A stretch of 64,000 bases of DNA. Origin: Paraconiothyrium sp. Pb-2020. Taxonomy: Eukaryota; Ascomycota; Dothideomycetes; Pleosporales; Didymosphaeriaceae. Positions within the stretch are counted from its first letter, which is position 1; every line of letters begins with the position of its first letter. The DNA lies in contig JAJUBI010000009.1 in assembly GCA_022419385.1 (NCBI GenBank), positions 1,116,001 through 1,180,000 on the forward strand, given 5' to 3'. The position numbers and the translations under genes were made by a program. Under the pieces are notes generated by a model. That model searched no databases. It saw nothing but the letters and a program-made list of their open reading frames with translations, and had not been told where the DNA came from. Below are positions 30,498-42,355 of the stretch, one piece after another.

Positions 30498-32024
30498 ATG
30501 TCGTCTACCATGGAGACCTCTGGCCTTGACAGTCCTAATGATTCGGCAATAGACGCCTCACAAGAGGACTGTAACTCTTCTTCCAGGCTTGAAGAACTTC
30601 GTCGATTTCAAGAACTCTTTGTCGAGCATATGCCTTCGACACGAAACCCTAAAACGTACGATCATGTCAGCGTATTGTTGCTGTCATTCAGCACCACGAC
30701 AAACATGGGTGGCATGCAGAATATGGACGTTAGCGAGGAGGTAAATCATTCGCGTTGCCGTTCCCACTTCGACACTAACGTTTGGATCTTCCAGGTGAAG
30801 CAATTGGAAGAAGTCTTTCGCGATGGATACAAGTTTCAAGTCAAAAATAGAGTTATCAAATGCAATAAGAGGTCACACCTTCAAGCTGGACTTTACTTAC
30901 ACGAGTTTGGATTGGAGGCTGAAGACAAGGAACATCCTCTAAGCATTGTATACTACGCTGGCCATGGGTGGAGGAGCAGGGATTTCCAGCGTAAAGGTGT
31001 TGCAGGATTTGATCTCACGCCGTAAGTTACAATAGTAGATACAAAGTATCCCACGCTAATTTAAGTGACCAGTCAAAGAGCCGAGATGGAGACGGTTTTG
31101 CCCGAAGGGACATTTATTCTATGGGAGAAGGCCGAACAGGCCTTAGCCGAGTTTCATAACGATGTTTTGGTCATATTCGATTGCTGTGATGCCGGGTATC
31201 TCTCAAATCGTGGGCCTGCTCATGCATTCGAATACCTCGCCGCCTGTGGGGACAAAAGTAAGACGAAGGGACCAGGGCCAAACTCCTTCACGAAGGCTCT
31301 GATATGGGCGCTGAAAGAACTAAAGGCTGTTACTCCGTTTACGATTCAGGCGTTGAAAGACAAAATCAAAACTTACCAGGATTTTCCAACTCGACAAGAA
31401 CCTCTCGTCTTCAATCGCCAAGAAAACACAGCCGGACCAATCTCCATTGCGCCGTTGGACAGCTGTGCATCCCCACAAAGGCGCAAAAGCACTATCTCAG
31501 GCTCTGTTCCTCGACAAGAAGAGTGTTTTTTCGTTGACCTTCGCCTTTTCTTTAACAGGAATCTCTCTGCACATGACGGGAAACATGTTGCAAAGATGGT
31601 TAGTCCTGCTGTGCAGAACAAGAAACTACCGTTCAACGCTGCACATATCTCGATCCTGAGACAAGGCAGGCTTGACACAGCCCGGACCCGTTGGTCTAAA
31701 GCCCGTCACTCTATGCTTTTTCTACAAAGACTAAATAGACGAACATCAGAATACGATGATAATGACGACGATGATGACGAGATTGTCTCTACTTCACGTA
31801 AGCGAGCAAGAATTCGACGCGTAGAAGGAACATCGCGAACATCACATACATCCATCACCGCAAGCGCATCGGCACGACCAGTCACACCAGTCAGTGATGA
31901 CCCTCGATCAGACACGGATACCCAGTTCAACTTACCTATGGTACCGATTGCTCCTGGGGCGGCATCTTCGATCAACATACATGTGCCCTTGATCATAACT
32001 TCTCAGGACTCCTTTAACGGTTAG
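30498..32024 (+). CDS. Caspase-like (metacaspase-clan) peptidase with disordered tail, three exons
   Basis: Exons are 30498-30740, 30795-31021 and 31073-32024, giving 473 residues. The caspase-fold catalytic pair is visible: His138 in SIVYYAGHGW and Cys195 in VIFDCCDAG, with TYDHVSVLLLSF as the first strand of the fold. The catalytic domain spans about 50-300. The tail (about 350-473) is disordered, with an Asp run (DDNDDDDDE) and an Arg/Lys patch (SRKRARIRR) that could be a nuclear-localisation signal. Clan CD peptidases usually cut after basic or acidic residues and often act in stress or cell death. No NACHT/NB-ARC or prodomain is attached. Intron 1 (54 nt) is a multiple of three without stops, so retention would also give a full product. 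Confidence 0.8.
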
Positions 32025-32260
32025 TGTAAAAGCAACGCTGGTCATACCTTGCTTACATTCCATATCTTCAAGACTCTGTAGGACATAACTTTCTGTGTCA
32101 TGGTGTAGTAATCAAGTTTATTCATTTGGTTTTGTATCGTTCTTTTTATCAAGACATACTGCTGAGAAATTTAGATGCAATGCAAGGTCTTCGTTCTCTA
32201 TGCGGACTCACTAGTGGGCAAGGTGGACATCATCATATCTGTGAATGGCTGGAAGAGTGA

Positions 32261-32637
32261 TCACTCTTCAAGGATGATTCGAGCTGGCTTGCATGAGACG
32301 GCCTTCAAGCGGTCAGGCCAGAGCACCACTTGAATGCTTTCAGAACTGTCGCCGCTTGCATCACTTCTAAAAATTACATACGTGTAAGCTGCAAAGCAGA
32401 TTGGAGTATATAAAGTGGCAATCCAGCTTACAATTTGTCATCACTCAACGCATGTACTGCCATATGGACGTCAAATGATTCACTTTGGTTGAGATAGATA
32501 GATCCCATGCGATCCGTGCTGGTAGCTGTCAGTTCACCTAGTATCGAGGCAGTTGAATTTCCCGACAGGCCATTGACCAATGGGTCTTTCAACGCGGTGG
32601 CCCTTGTCACTGCTAGCTTGAAGACCTTCGAAGCCAT
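32261..32637 (-). CDS. Small unknown protein, two exons
   Basis: Exons are 32637-32432 and 32366-32261 (65-nt intron, GTAAGC...TTTTTAG), giving 103 residues. The first exon reads MASKVFKLAVTRATALKDPL and then GSIYLNQSESFDVHMAVHAL. The second contains ESIQVVLWPDRLKAVSCKP and ends in a clean stop. Composition is frame-specific and the junction is clean, so I think it is expressed. There is no signal peptide or membrane segment. I do not recognise a family. It is divergent from the F-box-like gene starting at 32809. Confidence 0.5.
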
Positions 32638-32808
32638 GAAGCTATATAGAGCTCACACGCCACCCACTTTCAGCCCTTCGCACTCAGCACTCAGCACTCA
32701 GCACGAAGAAGCAATCCACCACCGACCATGCCATTCTTGAAGTCAGTACCTCCCTTCACAATTTCAATTACCTTACTTTAACAGATTGACTAACTTGGGC
32801 AGCAAAAT

Positions 32809-33884
32809 ATGGCATCCAACCTTAAGCTTGGGCAGAAGCGCTATCTCCTCCATACTGCTAACGAGCTTCGCAAGTATTCGAAATTCCCCCAAATTTTCGG
32901 CGAGATGAAATATGCGCATAACTTCGTAAGTGCTGCCAACAGGGCTAAAATGTGTGGCTGAACTGACTACCTGAAGCCTGCCAAACCATTCCGATTCCTC
33001 GACCTTCCTGCAGAAATTCGACTCATCATCTATGAGTACGTTCTGGTCCTCAATAAGCCCATAGAGGTTTGGCCCGAGTCTGGTAAGCGGAAGACACGCA
33101 TGCACTGGAGTTTTATTAATATTGGCTGATGTATATTGTAGGGACATTGATGCCGGCTTTCGACCGTGGAAATATCGTTGAGATCCAGCGCCTGATTCAG
33201 AGCCGCGAGCTTCCAGTTGGTATGCTCCGTACCTGCAAGCTGGTCCAGCAGGAGGCCACCCCCATCTTCTACGGCACAAATCGATTCCGATTCTCAGGCA
33301 TCAACGGCACCTCAGTCGCATGCGTTTTTCTCAATTCGACTCGTCTCTGGAACAACCGTCACCTGAAGTCTATCACGATTCCGATGCCTTTCTGGTCTGT
33401 CGCACGTGATTCCTGCCTCGCCCTCGATACAAATGTAGCATCTCCGACAGCGGCATACAGATTGATGTCCATGACTCCCTGGTCCCTGGTCAAGGGCCTG
33501 CGAGACTATGGAAGGGCGGCGGTGCACCTCATGTACGCACTGAGTCGCACGGAGCTCTCCAAGCTGGAACTTGTCCTTCCGGAATGGTACGAGTACGATG
33601 GAGAGACGTACCATGACCAGGACATGATCTGGAAGGGTCTGAAGAGTTTGGCTGCTAGCAAAGTGAGCAAAGAGTCGCCTTTGATGATTGACATTGTCTA
33701 TCTTTGCAATGAGCAGTCTAATGGGGAAGTGTGGTTCTCGCAGGAGAACATCGACCTCCTCAAGCGCCTTCGTCGTGAGCTCCCTACAGCTACTCTCAGT
33801 GTAGCATACTTCAAGCCGAAGGGGGCCTGGCAAGTGGACAGGCAGCTCGACCTCGACGCGTCAATTGGTGAGGCGTCGAATTAG
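32809..33884 (+). CDS. F-box-like fungal protein ('LPAEIRLIIYEYV' type), three exons
   Basis: Exons are 32809-32925, 32977-33082 and 33142-33884, giving 321 residues. A basic N-terminus leads to FRFLDLPAEIRLIIYEYV, the F-box-like entry motif of this fungal family. Next come MLRTCKLVQQEATPIFYGTN, also characteristic, and a leucine-rich region (LSRTELSKLELVLPEW) that probably binds a partner. An upstream ATG at 32728 opens a short uORF (MPFLKSVPPF...) that is not in frame with the main protein. The family is expanded and variable in Dothideomycetes; substrates are unknown. Confidence 0.78.
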
Positions 33885-34482
33885 GCATTACGCTTACGCC
33901 CGAAGTTCTCGTCCGAGTGGCAACAAAAACAGATACGTCCAGGTTAAGTAGAATCTGTACAAAGTCCCGGAATCAAGGTTGGGGGTAAAGGAGTTAATTG
34001 AGATAAGGGATTCTGGATGATTTGTTTGATTGTTCGCCTGCAATTGGATCATGGAGGCCGCCTGGTATAGTCTAGTATCTGTACAGCACGATAACATGTT
34101 CATCGACAATGCATGCACTGCGAGCCCAATATTTCACTGCTCAAGCCACACGTCCCACTTCAACTAAACAAACTAGCTAATTCGCTTATTTTGAATGTAA
34201 TTAACGCGATATTGCAATCCCGAAGCGGTTATAGGTTGCCTTATCGCAAACAGACAAAAGAGCCAGAGAACATGCTTAAAGAACCAAGTATCTTCGTAAC
34301 GGGTAAAAGGCTGGATTGACATAGCACGACACTGGTAGTATGAGGCTGCAACGATGTCAATTTTCCAGAACCGACTTCTAGTGTCAATTGTTTTCCACGT
34401 GAACATGAACCTTCACTTGACACGTACTCAACCCAAAACACCCATGAGAAAACCGTCAAGAATATTACCCTGAGCGTTGTTT
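33885..34482. other. Convergent intergenic, no gene seen
   Basis: AT-richer stretch between two convergent 3' ends. Short frames only. Confidence 0.6.
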
Positions 34483-35484
34483 TCACCTCGCACTTCCATA
34501 TTGCGGTCCCCCCTCAGTAGTAGGGATCCACGCTGCATTGGTATAATACACCTCATTGACCTTCTGTGCATACGTATAATCATCCATGCATTGCCCACCT
34601 CCCGTCTTCCCGATATGCGGACAGTGGACATCGGGGCGAAATCTGACCATGATCTCGTGAACATTGCGACACAAAAGCGTGTTCATCCCCAACTCGAAGC
34701 TCTGCCCGAAGCGAACGTCTTCGGTGAGGAACTTATAGCACTCTTGTTCAGAGTCGTACTGCGAGTTGTCTCCTTCGCAATACTTGGTGTGCGTCTTGCA
34801 TACAGATTGCGCCAGGACCTGCGTGGCCGCTGCCTGGGCTTTGACGGGGTCGGCATCGATGGTGTGGAGCAGTACTTGCACGAGGTTACCAAACCACCTG
34901 AAGACGACGTCATATTGCGAGATCTCTTTGGCTTCGTTATATGTCATCCACGTGTCGATGGTAACAGGCAGGGACATGTTGCCAAATGATGGGAAGGTGA
35001 AGTTGATGCGCGTCGTTGCGGACGCGATGTTCTGATTAGCGACGAACTGGATGATCTCGTATGGTCCGACTGGCCGACCGATGATGGAGACGGAGTCGCT
35101 GGGTGTGAACAGGCCAAAGATATATTCAGTATTAAGCTCGCGGCCCACGAAGTTGCGAGTATCAGAGACACGACCCTGACACTAGAACATTTTAGCAATA
35201 GACATGGGAGATATACACTGCTAAGAGGTGGGGATTATGCGTACATCTTCGGAGAATACTGTCGAGTTGATCTTCTCAGCTTCCTGTACGTTGTTCGGAT
35301 ACTGGAAAGTATCGTAGAACTGCTGTGTAAGTCTGTACAACTCTGTAAATCCTAGATCTGGTTGGGAAGCCGATACTGCCGATGTATGTTAGGTACTCGC
35401 GAAGTCTGCAATGACCTCGAGGTGCAGCTTACCCAATCCCGCAGCCAAAACTGCCACAGTGAAGAGAATGCCGAAGCAATGCAT
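34483..35484 (-). CDS. Conserved fungal secreted protein, three exons
   Basis: Exons are 35484-35433, 35375-35245 and 35181-34483 (introns 57 and 63 nt), giving 293 residues. Residues 1-17 (MHCFGILFTVAVLAAGL) are a signal peptide. The mature protein has several N-glycosylation sites (NST, NFT, NMS). Its C-terminal region has ordered Cys: VCKTHTKYC, ECYKFL, LLCRNVHEIMVRFRPDVHCP and HIGKTGGGQCMDDYTYAQKV. I recognise the C-x-N-x-H...RPDVHCPHIG...GGG-x-C-x-DD block as a conserved fungal pattern but cannot name the family or an enzyme activity. The signal-peptide exon is separate and short, as often seen for secreted fungal proteins. Confidence 0.72.
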
Positions 35485-37134
35485 TTGGCGTATCGAGCAC
35501 GGTAGAGGCAACCGCGTATGTTTAATTGAGCGTGGAATGAGCGCAAGTCGCAATAGCAAGACGCAATACTCAACCGCTGCTGGATAATGCAAGGGGAGGC
35601 TAGTAGGTAACTCTGTGAAAGCAAAAATGACGTAACTCCAGTACACGTAGAGAGAATGTCAACCACCCTCTTCCAAGTGCGTTTGCTTCAGAACACCCAA
35701 GGTTCAATTTAAAGGATGCCAGATTTATATTAGTGTTCCCTCGGATCAAACACAGGCGTTGACTTTGTATATACGATGTCAGGGCCACGACGGGAAGGAC
35801 CGTATGTTCACGCCGCAGGAATGCAATGCGCCTTATCGTGAATAGTCTGTCTCTGTCATTGCTGCAGTGCAGGCTCAGGGTGTTGAAGGTGCATGATAGA
35901 GGCAGCCCTACCGTGGGGGCGCGGATATCAATACTAAATCTCACATGAGCATGCAGTTAGTAGCCCAGGAGATTACCGGACTCAATTATGCAAGGCGTAC
36001 AGAGCGCATCGTGGGAAAGAATCTTATTCGTTGGATACTAAGATGTTAGACGTGGAGATCGCTGGATGGGCATTTTCGGGAGCTGCCACGTGACTCAAAA
36101 GACCGCGCTACCTTCCCATCCGGGATCAGGCTCAGGGGTACTTGCATATGCGCTGTACGCACGTCCGGAACGATGCAGGACTCGTTGCAATGAAGGGACT
36201 ATATTTGGGGCTGTTTGGACACAGCGTAGGCACCGACCCCAACGAGGCTATCGAAGCTGTTCTTTGTCCGCCCGTTGTCTCGTTTCTCGCTTGCATGTTG
36301 GGGGCCACCGCGCCGCCACTGAACGATCTCCACCAGCACTTACTATTCTACGGAGTGAGGATCGCGCATGGCTCATTGAAGCTGTGCACGTAGTAGTGAC
36401 ATGTTGATAGTCCGGCGTGCGTCGCAGTCGCGGCACGGTTGTGACATTGATCGGGTGCGACGTGTGTGCATTGGTGGCAAATGTCTCGGAACACTTGAAC
36501 AACGGCGGCTAGTCGCATCATCATAGTAAGGCATTCACAGCCCAGCTTCGTGACGCAGTAAGAGCTTCTTCACAGGTCCGGGCTCTGCGATGGATGGCAA
36601 GAGGTCCGCTACTGTCACCGGGAGCAAGAAGTGGATGATACCATCAGGCGGGCGGTCAGTCCAAGCATGCGTCGTACAAACGCGGGAACTGCGAACGTTG
36701 TGCCGCAGATCGTTGGAGGACTCATCTAATACTGCATACTACCTGGTCCTGTCGAACACGCCACCCCGACTCAACACGCCGGAAGTATACTGCACACGCC
36801 GTCATGCCATCCATTCAGAATTTGTCTACTCCACACTCGATGTATTGATCTCCTTTCGCATTGCAAGACTCCTGATCCAGCTTCCCCTCTCAGCACGATG
36901 ATTCTAGACATCCATGAACAGTGCGCCTGGACAGTCACTTACGTTGGCTTTACCCAAAGCGCACGTCGGACAACGTCAGCTCTGAGTATGAGTTGGCCAA
37001 CATGCATCCAGCCCCGTTCAATCGAGGTTACCATTGGCACCGCTGACCCGACTGTATCAGAAACCCTCCGATGCCTGCGCATTCTCGTTCTAGGGGTCCC
37101 ACTGAGAAAGTGCAAAAGACCGACACCATGCTTT
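35485..37134. other. Long gene-free stretch
   Basis: About 1.65 kb with only overlapping random-looking frames. The plus frame at 36142-36393 (...GLYLGLFGHSVGTDPNE...) is the most protein-like piece, but it has no splice partners or recognisable family. I do not call a gene. Confidence 0.4.
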
Positions 37135-38404
37135 TTATTCACAGGCTTCGGGGACTCCCATAAAGACGTCGCGCAAGACAGCACTCTCCATCCCTGGCTG
37201 TTCCTCGGATCGCAAGGCCTGCAATACGACTAGTGAACATCTCTTTTCCTCCTTTGTTGCCTGGATCCCGGCTTCCGGAGGCGCGGTCCGTTCCTTATTG
37301 GCTGCATCTATCAGTGACGCTATGTGTTCGGGAAGTACGGCCTTGAGGTAATCTTCAAAGGAGCTCTGGCGAACTGGCTCGTTGTACCTCTTCATGGTCT
37401 CGTTGATCGAAGCAATAGTGAAGACGTTCGAGTCGTACAAGGAAGAGCCTGCCGGGTCCGGCAGTAGCGCGCATGCCAAATCTTTTCCTAATCCCTCCAT
37501 CTCTTCTGCCGTGTATTGCCGATACTCGCAGGTGATGCCGGATATTTTGGATATAAGAGCGCAGATTTCGTTGCCGGATACGCGGTCGGAGTAAGCTGCA
37601 AAGTTGGCGGGAGCCAGCGGGATATTGAGAAGAGTACGGACGAAGACGCCTATTCATCTATTAGACGGTCACTGTAGGCTTGTTCGAGAGAACCTACCAA
37701 AGTCGTCTCTCATGTTGATCCAGTGCAAGGGCACGTAAGCTGGTGCAGTCGTTCCGAACGATAGAGTCCCCGCTTCGCTCTGTAGAAATTGTCAACATTG
37801 ATTCTAGTTTCCAGACTTTCACAATTCCCGTACTAACCATTTGCAGCGTCACTCGATAGTCCTCCATGCGCATGCATGGCTTCACTGTGATCGTCTTGGC
37901 CGCCAAATTGGGCAGACAGCTGATCAGATGATTTAGTTGTTCTCGTTTGGAGTGGTAATTACCCGTGGCTAGGTGCGTCGCATATTTTGCGCCCGGAAAT
38001 ACTACTGGGAGTGTAGACAGGACAAGTCGTTGTAGTCCACGAGTATCCGCGGCGGCGTCAAGGAGGATACGTCCTTGGCCTACGTCCCGGACCAGGGCGA
38101 ATCGCGCCATGCTCTTTATCAAACCCACTTCGTGTGCTAGCTTTGCTCGACGGTCCTCGAAAGGCGTGTAGTAGCTTGTCACCGCGAAGATGGCGGTTGC
38201 TCCCTCGAAGCTTGCCCTCACGTGTTCTTCGTTGATGAATGTCTCTTGCCGTATCTCGACCCCGAGCTCCTTCCAATGTTCACTCGCAGGACAGTCTGGG
38301 GAAGATGTCAGACCGCGAATACGGAAACCTGGCGCATCTAGAAAGGCTTTCGCAACTGAGCTGCCTTGTCGCCCATTGATGCCAACAATGACTATGAGAG
38401 GCAT
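37135..38404 (-). CDS. NmrA-like NAD(P)-binding protein, three exons
   Basis: Exons are 38404-37838, 37779-37698 and 37649-37135 (introns 58 and 48 nt), giving 387 residues. The N-terminus has the NmrA/atypical-SDR motif VGINGRQGSSVAKAFL (GxxGxxG) followed by FRIRGLTSS, in which the Arg suggests NADP preference. Then come GATAIFAVTSYYTPF and LVLSTLPVVFPG. There is no YxxxK, which is normal for NmrA proteins: they sense NAD(P) redox state and can act as transcriptional co-regulators or, in some lineages, as reductases. The last exon encodes FVRTLLNIPLAPANFAAYSD and a helical C-terminus. Nothing adjacent suggests a specific pathway. Confidence 0.85.
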
Positions 38405-39245
38405 ATCGCGCTAATGTCGAAGCGTCGTATGGATTTGCGTCTTGGGACCGAGGTAGATGTTTGTCCAAGCGTGAGAACGCGGGAAAAGTTTCTGAGTCCT
38501 AGAGCGGGTCTAAACGGGTCACATATGCCAAGAACTACTGTTTGGTTGAAAAAGAGGTGAATCAGTGTCCACATGCAAAGTGGGACTGTGGATGATGAAT
38601 GTCTGCTAAGATTAGATCAGAGCACCGCGGGAATTCTAAACACGAAGTAGCAGGGCGAGCATGTCAGAAGCGAGTGATACGTTTCCGAGCAATCGTGTTT
38701 GAGCGAAACGGATTCCTCAAACCGAGCACAAAGCATTGAGTGTCTCCTGATGAGTGGCGTCTTAAGAGCTTTTGAAGTCCTCAATATCTCGCCAATGTAA
38801 GATGAGTTTTCTTCGCGAGGCACCACACATTATCGTACGAGTCAGTGTACCGGCAACGATGTACAAGTCATAGTACTATGAGCATCTCTTTCCATCTTTG
38901 CGGGCTTTTCTCCTCAAGGGCAGCTCAACCTCTGTCAGGAAAATCTTGGGTGATGGGGTATGGTGCGAAATGTTTCTTTAGATTGTTCGCCTAGCAACAC
39001 TTGGAAAGCGCACGCCTGCCTAAACCAGCTGCCACAGTAACCAGTGAACCACGCCCAGCCAAACATTCCCAACCCCACCACAGGGCAACACACCTGCGTC
39101 GTCGCGTCGAGCTTGGTTTCGTCTTTCAGTATCACTTAATCTCTTTGCGAGTCTTCTCTACAGGTCAGATAGTGCAAGTGATCTAATCAAGTTGGACGCA
39201 CCTAACATTCAGCCTACAGTATTGTCGTACGGCAACTCGGACGCT
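38405..39245. other. Divergent intergenic, no gene seen
   Basis: Upstream regions of the NmrA-like gene and of the Lys-rich protein gene. Frames are short (60-69 codons) and overlapping. The frame ending in the plus gene extends upstream to a TTG at 39192 but has no ATG there. Confidence 0.55.
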
Positions 39246-40357
39246 ATGGCTCCCTCACTCCCGCCCAAAAAGCGCGACGCTGCCGAGAAAGCCAAAGAGT
39301 CCAAAGTGGCGACACCTCAGACGAAGCAGGCGATTCAAAAGATCAAGAAGCAAGCTCAGAAGCCTATCGTTCACAGAGCATCTAGCAAGGTACACAAGAG
39401 TCCCGCTAAAGCCAATGAGCAGGTGAACACTGGCAAATTGGCGCATGTTCCCGATGCTACTCTACCCAAAGACGACATGGACCGCGAGGTGTGGGCTCGG
39501 AAGGTGTGCGGTGCGCTACTGGACGGACCGAAGCTGAATGCGAAGGAGGCCAGCGCGAAATCCTGGGAGCTTGTGGTGAGTAGAAACCTCTTCGAGGGGT
39601 TATCCTCGATCTCGTGATCCGTCACTGGGGAGGTCGCGTCTCGTCTAACATGCGGCAGAGATCGATCGAGGACATCTATCGGAACGGTTCTTCAGCCACT
39701 GCGATCTCGAACGAGAACACCTCAGCTATACTCGAGCGCTCAAACGAAGCAAGTTTCGCGCAACACATGGACAAAATGGTGCAGTTCATCTACGGTCAAC
39801 AAGTGAAGAGTGATGTAACTGCCTACAGGGCTGAAGATCTGTTGATGATCCTACAAAAACCCAAGAAGACCGGTATCACTGAGAAGACCCAGGAGCTCGA
39901 TGTTCTTCCAGGATTGCACACAACCAGAACCATGACAGACAACTACATTGACTTGACCATGGAGCCTTCTGGTGACGAGACAGAGGATGAGACTGATGCT
40001 GGCGTAGATGATACGGAGCCCGCTGAGGGTATACTCGATGGGCACGGTAAGCTGCGTTCTAAGTGAATAGCTAGGTCAAGGATTAGACTGACTAGTTCAG
40101 ATACCTCGATGGTGGAATATGTGCCGATAAGGGACGCGACCGCTACTGAGCTATCTACTCGTGCGATCCCTCAGGATGCCATCGTCGTTGACTTGACCCA
40201 GAGTGAGAGTGAGAAGAGGGTTAGAGTGGCCCCGAGCTACGATGCGAGAGACGTAAAGGATAAGGATGGTTTGACTGAGCCTGCCAGAAACGTTCACACA
40301 CCCCACTTCGAGTCTGATCCCTTCTGGAAGGCGCACCTGGAGACCACGAAGAAGTAG
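39246..40357 (+). CDS. Unknown lysine-rich, acidic-tailed protein, three exons
   Basis: Exons are 39246-39575, 39659-40046 and 40101-40357, giving 324 residues. I start at the first in-frame ATG (39246). The N-terminal 75 residues are Lys/Ala-rich and basic (KKRDAAEKAKESK, KIKKQAQKP), suggesting nuclear localisation or nucleic-acid contact. The middle holds a helical segment (SFAQHMDKMVQFIYGQQ). Two short YIDLT / VVDLT motifs (NYIDLTMEPSGDETEDETD and IVVDLTQSESE), each followed by acidic residues, resemble SUMO-interacting motifs. I do not recognise a family. A nuclear, SUMO-linked role is inference only. Confidence 0.65.
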
Positions 40358-40796
40358 GCTGTTCTGCGCAACATTGTTGCAGTATTTAGCTGTGCGTATA
40401 CGAGCGATTGAGGATTATGATTAGTCCGCTTCAGCTTTAAAGCGGCCGTAGAGTTAGTGCATAGCAATGCAAGAAATTCTTGAAAACCTGCAATTCACAT
40501 TATCATACAGCTAGGCAACCATCATCCTTGCAGCTAATTGATTGGTCTCAAATGTAGAAAAATCTCTGTCATCCAGAAATTGAACTTGTTGATTGGAAGT
40601 TCCTGTCTTACATGACTACACCGCGTGCGCACGCACATTCACCTCGACTGTCTTGGCAAACACAGACCTTCCGAAATGGTATTTACGTGCCGCTGAGCGA
40701 ACCAAACCCGCCGACTTGGCAAATTAGACTTGATCGCTCACCTTTTTCTACCCATCAGTAAATATATACGACCCCTCAAGTTACAGCGACTACGCA
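40358..40796. other. Intergenic, no gene seen
   Basis: Upstream region of the next plus-strand gene. No feature beyond AT-rich sequence. Confidence 0.6.
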
Positions 40797-42355
40797 ATGG
40801 CGAATGCTATTGTTGCACCACGAAACGGCGAAGTGCGGCGGCCTTCAGATAACATGCGGCAATATATAGAGTCGCTCATGGCTCAGCCTGATATCGTCAC
40901 CGATATCCGCGCGCACAACGCCGGATCTGCTACCGGCAAGGGCGCGGTAAGTCGAAATGTACATTCACCGTCGGCCGGCCATACTGATAAGCAAACCAGC
41001 AGAGCAAAGAATCACAGGGCATCCATCGTGCAGACACACCCTACGAAAATGTCAGAAAAACTCGCGCCGAACCAAATGCCCCATCTGTCGTCGCTTTCGC
41101 ATCCAATCCGCTTCCATCGTCAGTCCAGCAGACACCGCCGCCTTCACCCGCCTATACTGAAACGCCGCGTCTTCAATTCAGCAGCGCCTTGGAAGCCCAG
41201 GTGATGCATCAATGGCAACCCTGCTGGAAGCCAGCTAGTGGCCTTGACGGCGTTCCCGGGAGCGACCGTGAGCAGATGCCCCACGTGGTGCGTCTCTTCA
41301 AAGCCTTCCTCGACACCCGTACGGTCTACGATGACCCTAGGTTCAAAGTTCTATTCCAGCCCGGTGGATTTTGGACTCAGGATCCTGCCGACATCGAACT
41401 CACCTGCTGGAACCTAGTGAAAGCGGCTATCGACCTGCACGTTATCGGTGCAACGGGACTGCAGTTCCGGCGGATTCCACAGATGATTCGGCCACAGGAG
41501 AAGAACGATGTGGAGCTGACATTCTCACGGCGTATCTTTTGCCTTGAATTGATGGTTAGACATTACAAGACGTTTGCCCATAAGGTCATGCAGCGAAACG
41601 ACCTGGAGGAATACGTCGTGCAAGTCAAGGCTTATCTTTTTGAGAAGTGCAAATTCGGTGCTGCGATGGATAAGATGACACCGCAGCAGAAAACAGCGTT
41701 GATGATGGAGTGGGAGCGAAGAGGGCTGGTGGAGCGTCCACAGACTGCACGTGGCAGTGTGGCCGGCGATCAGGGTGGGCAGCACCGCAAGAGGTCTCTT
41801 TCAAATTCCTTCGATGCCGCCACGCAATCTTCTCCGAAGCGACATCACTACGCGGTATGTTGTCCTGTATTTTACAAACGTCACATGAAGTACGACAGCC
41901 GATGGATAAGCTGATTTTCATCGTAGACGACAAACCTTGCTGCGTCCGCAGTGGCCTCGCCACAGACACTCGGAGCATTCCCCGCTTCTCCATTCTTCAA
42001 CGAGACAGTGGATCTAACTTCTCAAGGAGCTGCGTCACGCCCCTCGAGTTCAACGCTAGAACAAGGTCAGGCTCTTGCCAGCAATTCAGACACTGCAAAT
42101 CTACCGAATGAAACTCTAAATAGCATGAACGGTGCGGGCTTCACCCCACTCCCACCAAGCCCACAACAAGATCAAATCTCCGTAGCAGAGGCTGCTATTC
42201 TCGTGGAGGGTGCCCTGAATGGGAATACTGCAACGAGTACCACGGCGGACACGAACGAATCAACTGTGCTCCCAACCACTGTACCGGTCCAAGATCCGGT
42301 GGAAGACTTCAAATGGGATGACTGGGTGCGATTACCGGAATCCAACGAACCCTAA
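40797..42355 (+). CDS. Unknown protein with conserved helical core, three exons
   Basis: Exons are 40797-40946, 41000-41854 and 41927-42355 (introns 53 and 72 nt), giving 477 residues. The N-terminal and C-terminal thirds are disordered. The middle (about residues 110-250) is ordered: VVRLFKAFLDTRTVYDDPRF, CWNLVKAAIDLHVIGATG, RRIFCLELMVRHYKTFAHKV and MTPQQKTALMMEWERRGL. A basic cluster (HRKRSLSNSF, SSPKRHHYA) may direct it to the nucleus. The C-terminal FKWDDWVRLPE is acidic and aromatic, a composition seen in activation domains. I do not recognise the family; a transcription-related role is only a guess. Confidence 0.68.

Noticed and set aside
32728..32781. Short upstream ORF (MPFLKSVPPF...) before the F-box-like gene
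   Set aside because: It ends at an early stop and cannot be spliced in frame to the main protein; at most a uORF.
36066..36407. Protein-like plus-strand frames (GLYLGLFGHSVGTDPNE)
   Set aside because: Overlapping frames, no start/stop logic, no family match I can defend.
41525..41993. Minus-strand ORFs antisense to the unknown protein at 40797-42355
   Set aside because: Shadow frames of the spliced plus-strand gene.
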